NCBI GenBank assembly: GCA_023399675.1
Contig: JAEWOM010000180.1
Span: forward strand, 1 to 6,113
Origin: Bacteroidota bacterium
GTDB taxonomy: Bacteria; Bacteroidota; Bacteroidia; Flavobacteriales; Weeksellaceae
DNA: 6,113 nt
Direction of reading: 5' to 3'
Both the position numbers and the translations under genes were made by a program. Of the stretch, positions 1-6,113 are shown one piece after another; within the stretch, counting starts at the first letter, position 1; each line of letters starts with the position of its first letter. A model generated the notes under the pieces. The model did not search any database, was not told the origin of the DNA, and saw nothing but the letters and a program-made list of their open reading frames with translations.

Positions 1-186
1 CCTGTAGATGAAGCAAAGCCTTTCAAAAAAATTACGGTTCGGTTTTACCTCGAAGGAGAGATTCAACCTGAAAAAGCAAGCAAAGCGGCACAGCTTTCCT
101 TTGATAAATACTGCTCTGTGTCCAAAACACTGGAGCCAACTGCGACAACCGTCTTTGAAATGTTCGTGAACAGCGAAAAATGCTAA
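1..186 (+). CDS. OsmC/Ohr-family protein, C-terminal part (partial)
   Basis: This is the last 61 codons of a plus-strand gene whose start lies left of the window; it ends with TAA at 184-186. The visible piece has the usual C-terminal layout of OsmC-like proteins: a beta strand (KITVRFYLEG), a helix rich in Ala and Lys, then the motif DKYCSVSKTL at residues 34-43 of the fragment. In the OsmC/Ohr family the Cys of this motif is the second of the two redox cysteines used to reduce organic or hydrogen peroxides; here it is C38 of the fragment. The protein ends in an additional Cys. The peroxidatic first Cys is outside the window, so peroxidase activity cannot be confirmed, and some family members have lost it. 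It is expected to be cytoplasmic. The gene converges on the glucosidase gene with one base between the stops and no terminator visible. Confidence 0.8.
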   Translation, partial: PVDEAKPFKKITVRFYLEGEIQPEKASKAAQLSFDKYCSVSKTLEPTATTVFEMFVNSEKC

Positions 187-187
187 T

Positions 188-2800
188 TTAGTAATGTAAA
201 CCGCGCGGCTGAATCAGTTTGGCAACTGTTGCCGTCCAGCCGCATTGGTGGCCGGCACCGAGACCGCGACCGTTATCGCCGTCAAAATATTCATAGAAAT
301 GAATATAGTCCCTGAAATGCGCATTTTGGTTCTTTAATTCAATTCCTCCGTTTGCAGGTCGGTTTCCGGCTTCATCTTTCAGAAAGAGCGACTGCAGCCG
401 TTTACTGATGTTGTCTGCCACATAATCCAGATTTCTCATTTCTCCGCTGCCTACCGGAAATTCCACCTGCAGGCTGTCCTCATAATAAAAATGGAAACGC
501 TGCAGACTTTCAACGATCAGAAAATTAATCGGAAACCATATCGGGCCGCGCCAGTTGCTGTTACCGCCAAACATCCGGCTGTCACTTTCTGCCGGCAGAT
601 ATTTAACGGAATACACTTCACCGTCGATTTCAAACGTGAACGGTTCGTCTTCGTAAATTTTGGACATCGACCGGATTCCGAAGTCAGACAGAAATTCTTT
701 TTCATCCAGCATTCTGTGGAGCAGCTTGGTCAGCCTGCTTTTACGCAGGATACTCATCAGGTGTTTTCGCCCGCGGCCTTCCACTTCCCAGTGCGAAACG
801 AGGTTGGTGAGCTCGGGTCTGTTTTTGAGAATCCAGTCCATCCGCAGCCGGAATCCTTCCAGTTTTTCCAGAATCTGATGGTCCACAATCTCTACAGCAA
901 ACATCGGAATTAATCCCACGATACTTCGGAGTTTCAGCGATTTGGAAGTTCCGTCAGAAAGTTGCAGAACGTCATAGAAAAACCCGTCTTCATCGTCCCA
1001 AAGTCCATCGTGTTCACCGATATGTTCCATCGCCTGTGCGATATACAGGTAATGTTCGAAAAATTTGATGGCCATGTCTTCATAAACCGGGTTGTACAGT
1101 GCCAGTTCCATAGCGATACGCATCATGTTCAGGGCAAACATTGCCATCCAACTTGTTCCGTCAGCCTGTTCGAGATGTTCTCCGTTTTTAAACTGCATAT
1201 TTCTGTCGAAAGCGCCGATGTTATCCAGTCCTAGAAAGCCGCCGCCGAAAATATTGTTCTCATTCTTATCCTTACGGTTTACCCACCAGGTGAAATTGAG
1301 CAATAGCTTCTGAAATACGCTTTCGAGAAACGGTACATCGGGTTCTCCGTTCAGTTTTTCGTCGATCTTAAAGACCCGGAAAGTGCTCCATGCATGAACG
1401 GGCGGATTAACATCGCTGAAATCCCATTCGTATGCCGGTAACTGTCCATTCGGATGAATATACCACTCTTTGGTAAGCAGTTTCAGCTGATGTTTTGCAA
1501 AACCCGAATCAATCATGGCGAGCGGTACACAGTGAAAAGCCAGATCCCAGGTTGCAAACCACGGATACTCCCATTTGTCGGGCATCGAGATGATGTCCTT
1601 ATTCTGCATATGCTCCCATTCGCGGTTGCGCACGTGATTTTCAAAATCGCGCTGCAGTTCGAATTTTGGATCGCCTTTCAGCCATTTTGAAACATTATAG
1701 TGGTAAAACTGCTTGTTCCACAGTAAACCTGCGAAAGCCTGCCGCTGTACATTTTTCTCTTCTTCATTTTCGATGTTCGCCTGAATTTCTGCGTAAAATT
1801 CATCAGCTTCAAGTTTTCTCAAACTGAACACTTCGTCAAAATTTTCGAAAGGTGCATGCTGGTCGTGCAGACTGAGCCGGAATTCGAAAATCTTTTTTTC
1901 ACCGGGCTGAATTTCTGTGTGCAGATGAAAACAGGCTTTTGTTCCGGTTTTATCCGGGTTTACAGTGGGCGCATCCTGCAAAAGATGATCGTTGATTCCG
2001 TCTTTGAAATATCTGTTCTCAGAAGCATGTCCGAAAACAGCCAGTGTATTGGTTTCGTTATCGCAAAAAAGGGATTCGCAATCGGTAATGCGCGAATACA
2101 GATTTTTTACCGGCAGATTATCATGAATAATTTCGATACGGCCCTGTTCACCCGCGCGGAGTTCGGGTTTGTAATCGCCGTAACCCCAACTCCAGTTATT
2201 GCGGTACCAAAGCGTCGGCAGCACATGCAGCGGTGCCGGTGTATCACTGCGGTTAATTGCAGTCACACGAATGAGAAAATCTTCTTTATCAACTTTGGCG
2301 TATTCGATGAAGATGTCGAAATACGCGTCGTTTTCGAAAATTCCGGTGTCCAGCAGTTCAAATTCAGGATCTCTTTTGGTTCTTGTTAAAGATTCATTGA
2401 TAATTTCATCATAAGGAAATGCATTAATGGGATATTTGTACAGCATTTTCATATAGGAATGGGTCGGAGTGCTGTCGAGATAATAAAAAATCTCCTTAAG
2501 ATCTTCGCCATGATTGCCCTGATAATTGCTAAGTCCGAAAAACCGTTCTTTCAGCATTTTGTCTTTACCGTTCCAGAATGAAAAGGCAAAACACAGTTTT
2601 TGTTTAGGTCCGCAAATGCCGGCTATTCCGTCTTCGCTCCAGCGGTAAGTGCGGCGTAATGCCTCATCATAGGTGGTATGTCCCCACGCATCACCATTTG
2701 TACTGTAGTCTTCGCGAACCGTTCCCCATTGCCGGTTGCTCACGTAAGGACCCCAGTTTTTCCATTCAGGATTTTTCAGCCGCTCCTTTTCTGCCGTCAT
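188..2800 (-). CDS. GH63 / MGH1-type glucosidase, cytoplasmic
   Basis: Complete 870-residue gene, recognised as the bacterial 'glucosidase' group of glycoside hydrolase family 63 (MGH1-like catalytic domain), whose members are usually near this length. The ATG at 2798-2800 gives the typical family N-terminus, with QWGTVREDY at residues 24-32. There is no signal peptide, so it should act in the cytoplasm on an alpha-glucoside or related glycoside; the substrate cannot be read from sequence. Roughly residues 1-350 form the N-terminal beta-rich domain and 370-865 the (alpha/alpha)6 barrel. Conserved pieces include FATWDLAFH (Asp419), YEWDFSDVNPP (Asp460, Asp463), NWRGPIW (750-756 region) and FYEYFDGDNGRG, in which Glu837 is the best candidate for the general base by analogy with GH63/GH37 enzymes. 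The general acid is probably one of the named aspartates; this assignment is inference. The gene is intact and stands alone on its strand, with no SusC/SusD genes in view, so it does not look like part of a polysaccharide utilisation locus. Confidence 0.88.
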   Translation of the reverse strand: MTAEKERLKNPEWKNWGPYVSNRQWGTVREDYSTNGDAWGHTTYDEALRRTYRWSEDGIAGICGPKQKLCFAFSFWNGKDKMLKERFFGLSNYQGNHGEDLKEIFYYLDSTPTHSYMKMLYKYPINAFPYDEIINESLTRTKRDPEFELLDTGIFENDAYFDIFIEYAKVDKEDFLIRVTAINRSDTPAPLHVLPTLWYRNNWSWGYGDYKPELRAGEQGRIEIIHDNLPVKNLYSRITDCESLFCDNETNTLAVFGHASENRYFKDGINDHLLQDAPTVNPDKTGTKACFHLHTEIQPGEKKIFEFRLSLHDQHAPFENFDEVFSLRKLEADEFYAEIQANIENEEEKNVQRQAFAGLLWNKQFYHYNVSKWLKGDPKFELQRDFENHVRNREWEHMQNKDIISMPDKWEYPWFATWDLAFHCVPLAMIDSGFAKHQLKLLTKEWYIHPNGQLPAYEWDFSDVNPPVHAWSTFRVFKIDEKLNGEPDVPFLESVFQKLLLNFTWWVNRKDKNENNIFGGGFLGLDNIGAFDRNMQFKNGEHLEQADGTSWMAMFALNMMRIAMELALYNPVYEDMAIKFFEHYLYIAQAMEHIGEHDGLWDDEDGFFYDVLQLSDGTSKSLKLRSIVGLIPMFAVEIVDHQILEKLEGFRLRMDWILKNRPELTNLVSHWEVEGRGRKHLMSILRKSRLTKLLHRMLDEKEFLSDFGIRSMSKIYEDEPFTFEIDGEVYSVKYLPAESDSRMFGGNSNWRGPIWFPINFLIVESLQRFHFYYEDSLQVEFPVGSGEMRNLDYVADNISKRLQSLFLKDEAGNRPANGGIELKNQNAHFRDYIHFYEYFDGDNGRGLGAGHQCGWTATVAKLIQPRGLHY

Positions 2801-2816
2801 AATTCATCGTTTACTT

Positions 2817-2826
2817 CGCTAAAATA
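2817..2826 (-). promoter_or_regulatory. Possible promoter -7 element for the glucosidase gene
   Basis: Read on the minus strand this is TATTTTAGCG, matching 7 of 8 positions of the Bacteroidota -7 consensus TAnnTTTG and differing by one base from the -7 region of the plus-strand promoter at 2930. It would place transcription start about 10 bases before the ATG, giving a very short leader. A TTTG lies upstream on the same strand (2838-2841), but the spacing of 11 bases is too short for a normal -33 box, so the call is weak. Confidence 0.35.
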
Positions 2827-2905
2827 TTATTTTTTATCAAACTGCAGCCGGAACAGCAATCAGAAATCAGAAATTTGCACATAGACGATTTCGAAAGTGT
2901 TTTTA

Positions 2906-2937
2906 CTTGCACGGAAAAAAAGTAAACGGTATTTTTG
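2906..2937 (+). promoter_or_regulatory. Bacteroidota-type promoter for the SAM riboswitch and met cluster
   Basis: CTTG at 2906-2909 serves as the -33 box and TATTTTTG at 2930-2937 is an exact match to the -7 consensus TAnnTTTG. They are separated by 20 bases, within the usual range for the primary sigma factor of this phylum. Transcription should start around 2943-2946, some 25 bases before the first paired base of the riboswitch. Assigned by pattern only. Confidence 0.7.
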
Positions 2938-2967
2938 CGTCGTATTAGTTCATTATCATACTGAAAA

Positions 2968-3071
2968 TGTTATCAGGAAAGGTGGAGAGATCAGACTCTG
3001 TGAAGCCTTGGCAACCCTTGCTTCCTGCATGAAGGTGCTACATTCTGTCCCGCATTAGGGAAGAGATAACG
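2968..3071 (+). ncRNA. SAM-I riboswitch (S-box) aptamer
   Basis: The leader contains the SAM-I core in order: GTTATCA opening P1 (2969-2975), GGTGGAGAGA (2981-2990), TGTGAAGCCTTGGCAACC (2999-3016), GGTGCTA (3034-3040), the P4 hairpin TCCC/GGGA (3048-3051 with 3058-3061) and GATAAC closing P1 (3065-3070). The closing helix GTTATC/GATAAC is a perfect 6 bp with a possible extra T-G pair. The RNA binds S-adenosylmethionine. The first gene downstream is the homocysteine domain of methionine synthase, which fits feedback control by the end product of the pathway. The terminator just after it indicates control at the level of transcription, with expression off when SAM is abundant. The fine pairing of P2 and P3 was not fully resolved by hand. 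Confidence 0.93.
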
Positions 3072-3112
3072 ATAAATTTCCATTTTTTTCTGGCAGCATT
3101 TTCAATTTATCT
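3064..3112 (+). promoter_or_regulatory. Candidate antiterminator pairing of the SAM riboswitch
   Basis: Two overlapping registers are possible. GATAAATT at 3071-3078 is perfectly complementary to AATTTATC at 3104-3111, and AGATAA at 3064-3069, which includes most of the 3' strand of P1, is complementary to TTATCT at 3107-3112. Either pairing uses the 5' arm and loop of the terminator and would block it. The second register also competes directly with P1, which is the usual way SAM-I switches link ligand binding to termination. The complementarity is seen in the sequence; which register is used is inference. Confidence 0.6.
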
Positions 3113-3138
3113 GAATAGATTGAAAGCGCAGTTTTTTT
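3096..3138 (+). terminator. Intrinsic terminator of the SAM riboswitch expression platform
   Basis: Positions 3096-3110 pair with 3115-3129 to form a long stem with a CTGA loop. The stem has 14 pairs including two G-T wobbles and one A-C mismatch, and is followed by AG and seven T residues (3132-3138). This is a standard rho-independent terminator shape, though the stem is AT-rich. It lies about 25 bases after the aptamer and well before the metH start, so its place is right for riboswitch-controlled attenuation. The 5' arm has an alternative partner at the edge of the aptamer (separate entry). Confidence 0.82.
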
Positions 3139-3213
3139 GCAGCCTCGTCGCTGAAACTTCAACATCATCTTTTAGATAGATTCCTGACTGAACTGTTGAA
3201 TGAAGTGACATAT

Positions 3214-4230
3214 ATGAAAAATTCAGACAGACTGTACACAGCGCTGGAAAACAGAATACTCATCCTCGACGGAGCGATGGGCACCATGATTCAGCGTTAT
3301 AAACTGGAAGAGGAAGATTACCGAGGCGAACGCTTCAAAAACTGGAACTCACCCGTAAAAGGCAATAACGATCTGTTATCTCTAACAAGACCGGATATCA
3401 TCGAAGCCATACACCGTGAATATTTACATGCCGGTGCCGACATCATCGAAACGAATACCTTTTCAGCCACGACGATAGCAATGGCTGATTATCATATGGA
3501 GGACCTCGTAAGTGAGATGAACAGAAGGTCTGCTGAAATCGCGCGGAAAATCTGTGATGAATTTACTGCTGCGGATAGTGATAAACCGAGATTTGTTGCA
3601 GGGTCCATCGGTCCCACAAATAAAACGGCTTCACTTTCACCTGATGTGAACGATCCGGGTTTCAGGGCCGTGACTTTCGACGAACTTAAAAAAGCATATA
3701 AACAACAGAGTGAAGCATTGCTGGAAGGCGGAGCAGATATATTGCTGGTAGAAACCGTTTTTGATACGCTGAACGCAAAAGCTGCTTTGTTTGCCATTGA
3801 TGAAATTCAGGACGAGCGAAACATCAGAATTCCCGTGATGGTTTCCGGAACAATAACAGATGCATCAGGCAGAACGCTGAGCGGCCAAACCGCTGAAGCC
3901 TTTCTGATTTCAGTTTCCCACATGGATCTGCTGAGTGTCGGTTTCAACTGTGCGCTTGGAGCAAAGCAACTGACGCCGTATCTGGAAACGCTGGCCGCTC
4001 ATTCAGATTTCTGCATCTCCGCATATCCGAACGCGGGTCTTCCGAATGCTTTCGGTAAGTATGATGAATCGCCGGAACATATGGCTGACCAGATCAGGGA
4101 ATATGCTGAAAAGCAACTGGTGAATATAGTAGGCGGCTGCTGCGGTACCACGCCGGATCACATCGCTGCGCTGGCCAAACTGCTGAAAAATTACAAACCA
4201 AGGGAAATCCATAATTTTGCAAAACATTAA
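3214..4230 (+). CDS. metH: Homocysteine-binding subunit of split methionine synthase (MetH N-terminal domain)
   Basis: A 338-residue stand-alone homocysteine S-methyltransferase domain, equivalent to roughly the first 340 residues of cobalamin-dependent methionine synthase. It binds zinc and homocysteine and accepts the methyl group from methylcobalamin to make methionine. Visible motifs are LDGAMGTM (residues 18-25), GPTN (133-136), [15 protein letters not shown] (from 211), GFNC with zinc ligand Cys246, and GGCCGTT with ligands Cys309 and Cys310. These correspond to E. coli Cys247, Cys310 and Cys311 with a constant offset of one. That near-identical numbering supports the ATG at 3214 over the in-frame TTG at 3196, which would add six residues. 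The protein stops in the linker that normally joins to the folate domain; that domain is encoded from 5394, beyond a desaturase gene. No cobalamin domain is present, so it should work only by docking with the other MetH subunit. Its mRNA leader carries a SAM-I riboswitch and terminator. A folate-independent homocysteine methyltransferase of the MmuM type is less likely, because similarity to MetH runs the full length. Confidence 0.93.
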   Translation: MKNSDRLYTALENRILILDGAMGTMIQRYKLEEEDYRGERFKNWNSPVKGNNDLLSLTRPDIIEAIHREYLHAGADIIETNTFSATTIAMADYHMEDLVSEMNRRSAEIARKICDEFTAADSDKPRFVAGSIGPTNKTASLSPDVNDPGFRAVTFDELKKAYKQQSEALLEGGADILLVETVFDTLNAKAALFAIDEIQDERNIRIPVMVSGTITDASGRTLSGQTAEAFLISVSHMDLLSVGFNCALGAKQLTPYLETLAAHSDFCISAYPNAGLPNAFGKYDESPEHMADQIREYAEKQLVNIVGGCCGTTPDHIAALAKLLKNYKPREIHNFAKH

Positions 4231-4265
4231 GCAATCGCTGGAATAGTGAATACATCTGTGTTTCT

Positions 4266-4275
4266 TATTTTAGCG
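4266..4275 (+). promoter_or_regulatory. Possible internal promoter -7 element before the desaturase
   Basis: TATTTTAGCG in the 59-base gap between the metH N-terminal gene and the desaturase matches 7 of 8 positions of TAnnTTTG and is the same 10-mer as the minus-strand element at 2817-2826. It would start transcription near 4280, about ten bases before the desaturase ATG. No good TTTG box is seen 17-23 bases upstream. If active, it would let the desaturase and the second metH gene be expressed independently of the riboswitch. No terminator hairpin is evident in this gap. Confidence 0.35.
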
Positions 4276-4289
4276 CAAATTGAAAATTT

Positions 4290-5387
4290 ATGCAAAAGCC
4301 TTCATATAAAAAGATTTCAGAAGAGAATAAACTGTTTAACGAGTTAAGGAAAAGGGTGAGTGAACGCGTAGCACAGATTCCTGAAGACAGGGACGTTTAC
4401 ATCAAAATTAAAGCGGTTGTTTTACCTCTGCTTTATTTTGGTTTTTACATCGTTGCGATGCTGAATACAGACAATTCAATGCTGTACTATCTGCTGTTTT
4501 CGCTGATGGGAATTACACTCGTACTGATTTATCTGAATCTGATTCATGAAGCTGCCCACAACAATATTTTTAAAAGCAAGAAACTCAATGATGCCGTGTT
4601 GAAAATCTTTGATTTTGTCGGCGCTAATTCCTATATCTGGAAAAAACGCCATATCGTAAGTCATCACGGTTACCCGAATGTAGATGGCTGGGATACCGAT
4701 ATTGAGCAAAGCGGCGTGCTGAAAATTTATCCGCATATTGAGGCAACCGGGATTCAGAAAATTCAGCACCGGATCTTTTTCCTCATTTATCCGCTCTATC
4801 TTTTTAACTGGATGTTTATCCGCGATTTCCGCGATTTTTTCGAAAAAGACCGTGTCATCGCAAAATCGCAGGGAGAAATTCCGATGAAAGAGAAAGTTCG
4901 AATGATCGCATTTAAAGCATTTTACTTCTTTTATCAGATCATAATCCCGATTCTGGTATTTGATGTTGCATGGCAGATGGCTCTTGGCGCATGGTTTTTG
5001 CAGATTATCGTAGCAAGTGTTTTCGCGCTTTTTGTATTGCTGCCGCTTCATCCGCTTCCGGAGAACGAATTTCCGCAAATTGATGAAAGCAACGGTTTAC
5101 CTTACAGTTTTCTGCGTCACCAGTTTGAAGTGACCAATGATCTTAAAGAAAATAACTGGTTTGTGAGGCATATCCTCGGGAACTTTAATTTCCATGTCGC
5201 ACACCACCTTTTTCCGAATTACAGCTATGTGTATTACAACGAAATAACCGATGAAATAGAGCAGTTTGCTGCGGAATACGGATTTAATTATAAACAGTTT
5301 CCAATGACTGTCGCTTTACGGAAACATTACGAACTGCTCGAGTCCAATGCAGTTTCCGTAACGCACATTATGGAAGAAGCAATGTAA
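4290..5387 (+). CDS. Membrane fatty acid desaturase family protein
   Basis: A 365-residue integral membrane diiron enzyme of the fatty acid desaturase superfamily, which inserts a double bond (or occasionally a hydroxyl) into acyl chains using oxygen and an electron donor. The three histidine boxes are HEAAH (86-90), HIVSHH (121-126, an HX3HH box) and HVAHH (302-306, inside a NFHVAHHLFPN motif); all the iron-binding histidines expected in these boxes are present. Hydrophobic segments lie at about 42-58, 64-85, 162-177, 210-225 and 230-251, matching the family layout, with the histidine clusters on the cytoplasmic side. The third box begins with His rather than Gln and there is no cytochrome b5 domain, which argues against a fused front-end desaturase. 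Acyl substrate and regiospecificity cannot be read from sequence; carotenoid- or sphingolipid-modifying relatives share the fold. It sits between two halves of methionine synthase: 59 bases after the first half, and six bases before the second, which is in the same reading frame. Confidence 0.88.
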   Translation: MQKPSYKKISEENKLFNELRKRVSERVAQIPEDRDVYIKIKAVVLPLLYFGFYIVAMLNTDNSMLYYLLFSLMGITLVLIYLNLIHEAAHNNIFKSKKLNDAVLKIFDFVGANSYIWKKRHIVSHHGYPNVDGWDTDIEQSGVLKIYPHIEATGIQKIQHRIFFLIYPLYLFNWMFIRDFRDFFEKDRVIAKSQGEIPMKEKVRMIAFKAFYFFYQIIIPILVFDVAWQMALGAWFLQIIVASVFALFVLLPLHPLPENEFPQIDESNGLPYSFLRHQFEVTNDLKENNWFVRHILGNFNFHVAHHLFPNYSYVYYNEITDEIEQFAAEYGFNYKQFPMTVALRKHYELLESNAVSVTHIMEEAM

Positions 5388-5393
5388 AATTCA

Positions 5394-6113
5394 ATGAAAT
5401 ATCTGAAGCTTTCCGGGCTTGAATCTTTGGTCATAACACCGGAATCCAATTTTATCAATGTAGGTGAAAGAACAAATGTAGCGGGTTCCAAAAAATTCCT
5501 CCGACTCGTAAAAGAGGAAAAATTCTCCGAAGCCCTGGAAATTGCCAGGCATCAGGTGGAAGGAGGCGCTCAGATTCTGGATGTAAACTTTGATGACGGA
5601 TTGCTCGACGGAAAGCACTGCATGGTAAAATTCCTGAATCTTATCGCTGCAGAACCGGATATCGCACGTATTCCCGTGATGATTGATTCCTCAAAATGGG
5701 AAATTCTGGAAGCGGGACTGCAGGTTGTGCAGGGTAAATGTGTCGTCAATTCCATCAGTTTGAAAGAAGGTGAGGCGGAATTTATCCGTCAGGCAAAACT
5801 GATCAAACGGTACGGCGCGGCGGTCATCGTGATGGCTTTTGATGAAATCGGGCAGGCTGATAATCTTGAAAGACGGATTGAAATCGCAGCAAGATCATAC
5901 GATATTCTGGTGAATAAGGTCAACTTTCCTCCCGAAGATATCATTTTCGATCTTAATATTTTTCCGGTAGCCACAGGCATGGAAGAACACCGCAGAAATG
6001 CACTGGATTTCATTGAAGGAACAAAATGGGTAAGAGAAAACCTGCCGCACGTTTCGGTTTCGGGGGGTGTTTCCAATGTCTCCTTTTCATTCCGTGGAAA
6101 TGATGCCGTGCGG
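5394..6113 (+). CDS. metH: Methionine synthase, folate/cobalamin subunit (MetH minus N-terminal domain), partial
   Basis: An open frame runs from ATG 5394 to the window edge: 240 codons with no stop. The protein starts [12 protein letters not shown] and aligns with E. coli MetH from the linker just before the methyltetrahydrofolate-binding (pterin-binding) domain. Visible motifs include [12 protein letters not shown] (21-32), [15 protein letters not shown] (96-102), [30 protein letters not shown] (around Asp186) and [15 protein letters not shown] (223-237). These form the TIM barrel that binds methyltetrahydrofolate and passes the methyl group to cobalamin. The cobalamin-binding and SAM-dependent reactivation domains should follow outside the window. 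There is no in-frame start upstream, because the desaturase stop lies three codons before the ATG. Position 187 is Leu where E. coli has Pro (FDPN), probably lineage variation. It needs the homocysteine subunit encoded at 3214-4230 to complete the reaction. Confidence 0.94.
   Translation, partial: MKYLKLSGLESLVITPESNFINVGERTNVAGSKKFLRLVKEEKFSEALEIARHQVEGGAQILDVNFDDGLLDGKHCMVKFLNLIAAEPDIARIPVMIDSSKWEILEAGLQVVQGKCVVNSISLKEGEAEFIRQAKLIKRYGAAVIVMAFDEIGQADNLERRIEIAARSYDILVNKVNFPPEDIIFDLNIFPVATGMEEHRRNALDFIEGTKWVRENLPHVSVSGGVSNVSFSFRGNDAVR

Noticed and set aside
201..208. CCGCGCGG palindrome near the end of the glucosidase gene as a bidirectional terminator
   Set aside because: It is only 8 bases, lies within coding sequence (residues before the C-terminus) and has no T tract on either side.
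491..2389. Plus-strand open frames across the glucosidase region (for example 491-913, 962-1234 and 1856-2389)
   Set aside because: They lie antisense to a full-length, well-conserved GH63 gene, their products resemble no family I know, and they lack plausible upstream signals. They are shadow frames.
3196..3213. TTG at 3196 as the start of the metH N-terminal gene, giving 344 residues
   Set aside because: The ATG at 3214 is in frame, is a normal start codon, and makes the zinc cysteines fall within one residue of their E. coli positions. The extra six residues add nothing recognisable.
5949..5957. Leu at position 187 of the second MetH subunit in place of Pro (FDLN instead of FDPN) as a damaging change
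   Set aside because: The surrounding motifs are intact and I recall Leu at this position in flavobacterial MetH, so it is most likely ordinary variation.
3492..6076. Minus-strand frames across the metH and desaturase genes (for example 3492-3797, 4476-5078, 5789-6076)
   Set aside because: They are antisense to genes whose motifs are clear and continuous; their translations show no domain or membrane pattern of their own.
1..6113. Defence, mobile-element or CRISPR system
   Set aside because: All coding capacity is taken by five recognisable metabolic genes. No transposase, recombinase, nuclease, direct-repeat array or terminal inverted repeats were seen, including at the edges of the desaturase.

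Overview
The window reads as chromosomal DNA from a Bacteroidota bacterium, most likely a flavobacterium. The evidence is a match to the Bacteroidota-type promoter (TTG-N20-TATTTTTG), starts without clear Shine-Dalgarno sequences, a SAM-I riboswitch ahead of methionine synthase, and a methionine synthase split into two genes. The genus cannot be fixed from the sequence. There is no sign of an insertion sequence, prophage, CRISPR array, tRNA or rRNA.

Left part: the window opens inside the 3' end of an OsmC-family gene on the plus strand (1-186). It converges with a large, complete minus-strand gene for a cytoplasmic GH63/MGH1-type glucosidase (188-2800); the two stop codons are separated by a single base. 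The glucosidase is transcribed leftwards from the intergenic region 2801-3213.

Middle: that intergenic region is almost fully accounted for. It holds a weak leftward promoter for the glucosidase, a good rightward promoter (2906-2937), a SAM-I riboswitch aptamer (about 2968-3071), and an intrinsic terminator hairpin with a T7 tract (3096-3138). The 5' arm of the terminator can pair instead with the 3' edge of the aptamer. This is a transcriptional OFF switch: with SAM bound the terminator forms; when SAM is scarce the downstream genes are read.

Right part: the switch controls a rightward cluster. First comes the homocysteine/zinc domain of MetH as a free-standing protein (3214-4230), then a membrane fatty acid desaturase (4290-5387), then the start of the rest of MetH from the folate-binding domain onward (5394 to beyond the end). 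The two MetH pieces together match E. coli MetH across the domain linker with no evident loss, so this is a clean split at a domain boundary. The desaturase sits between the two halves, with a possible promoter of its own and only six bases before the second half. This separation of two obligate partners by a lipid-modifying enzyme, all downstream of a SAM switch, is the most noteworthy feature of the window.
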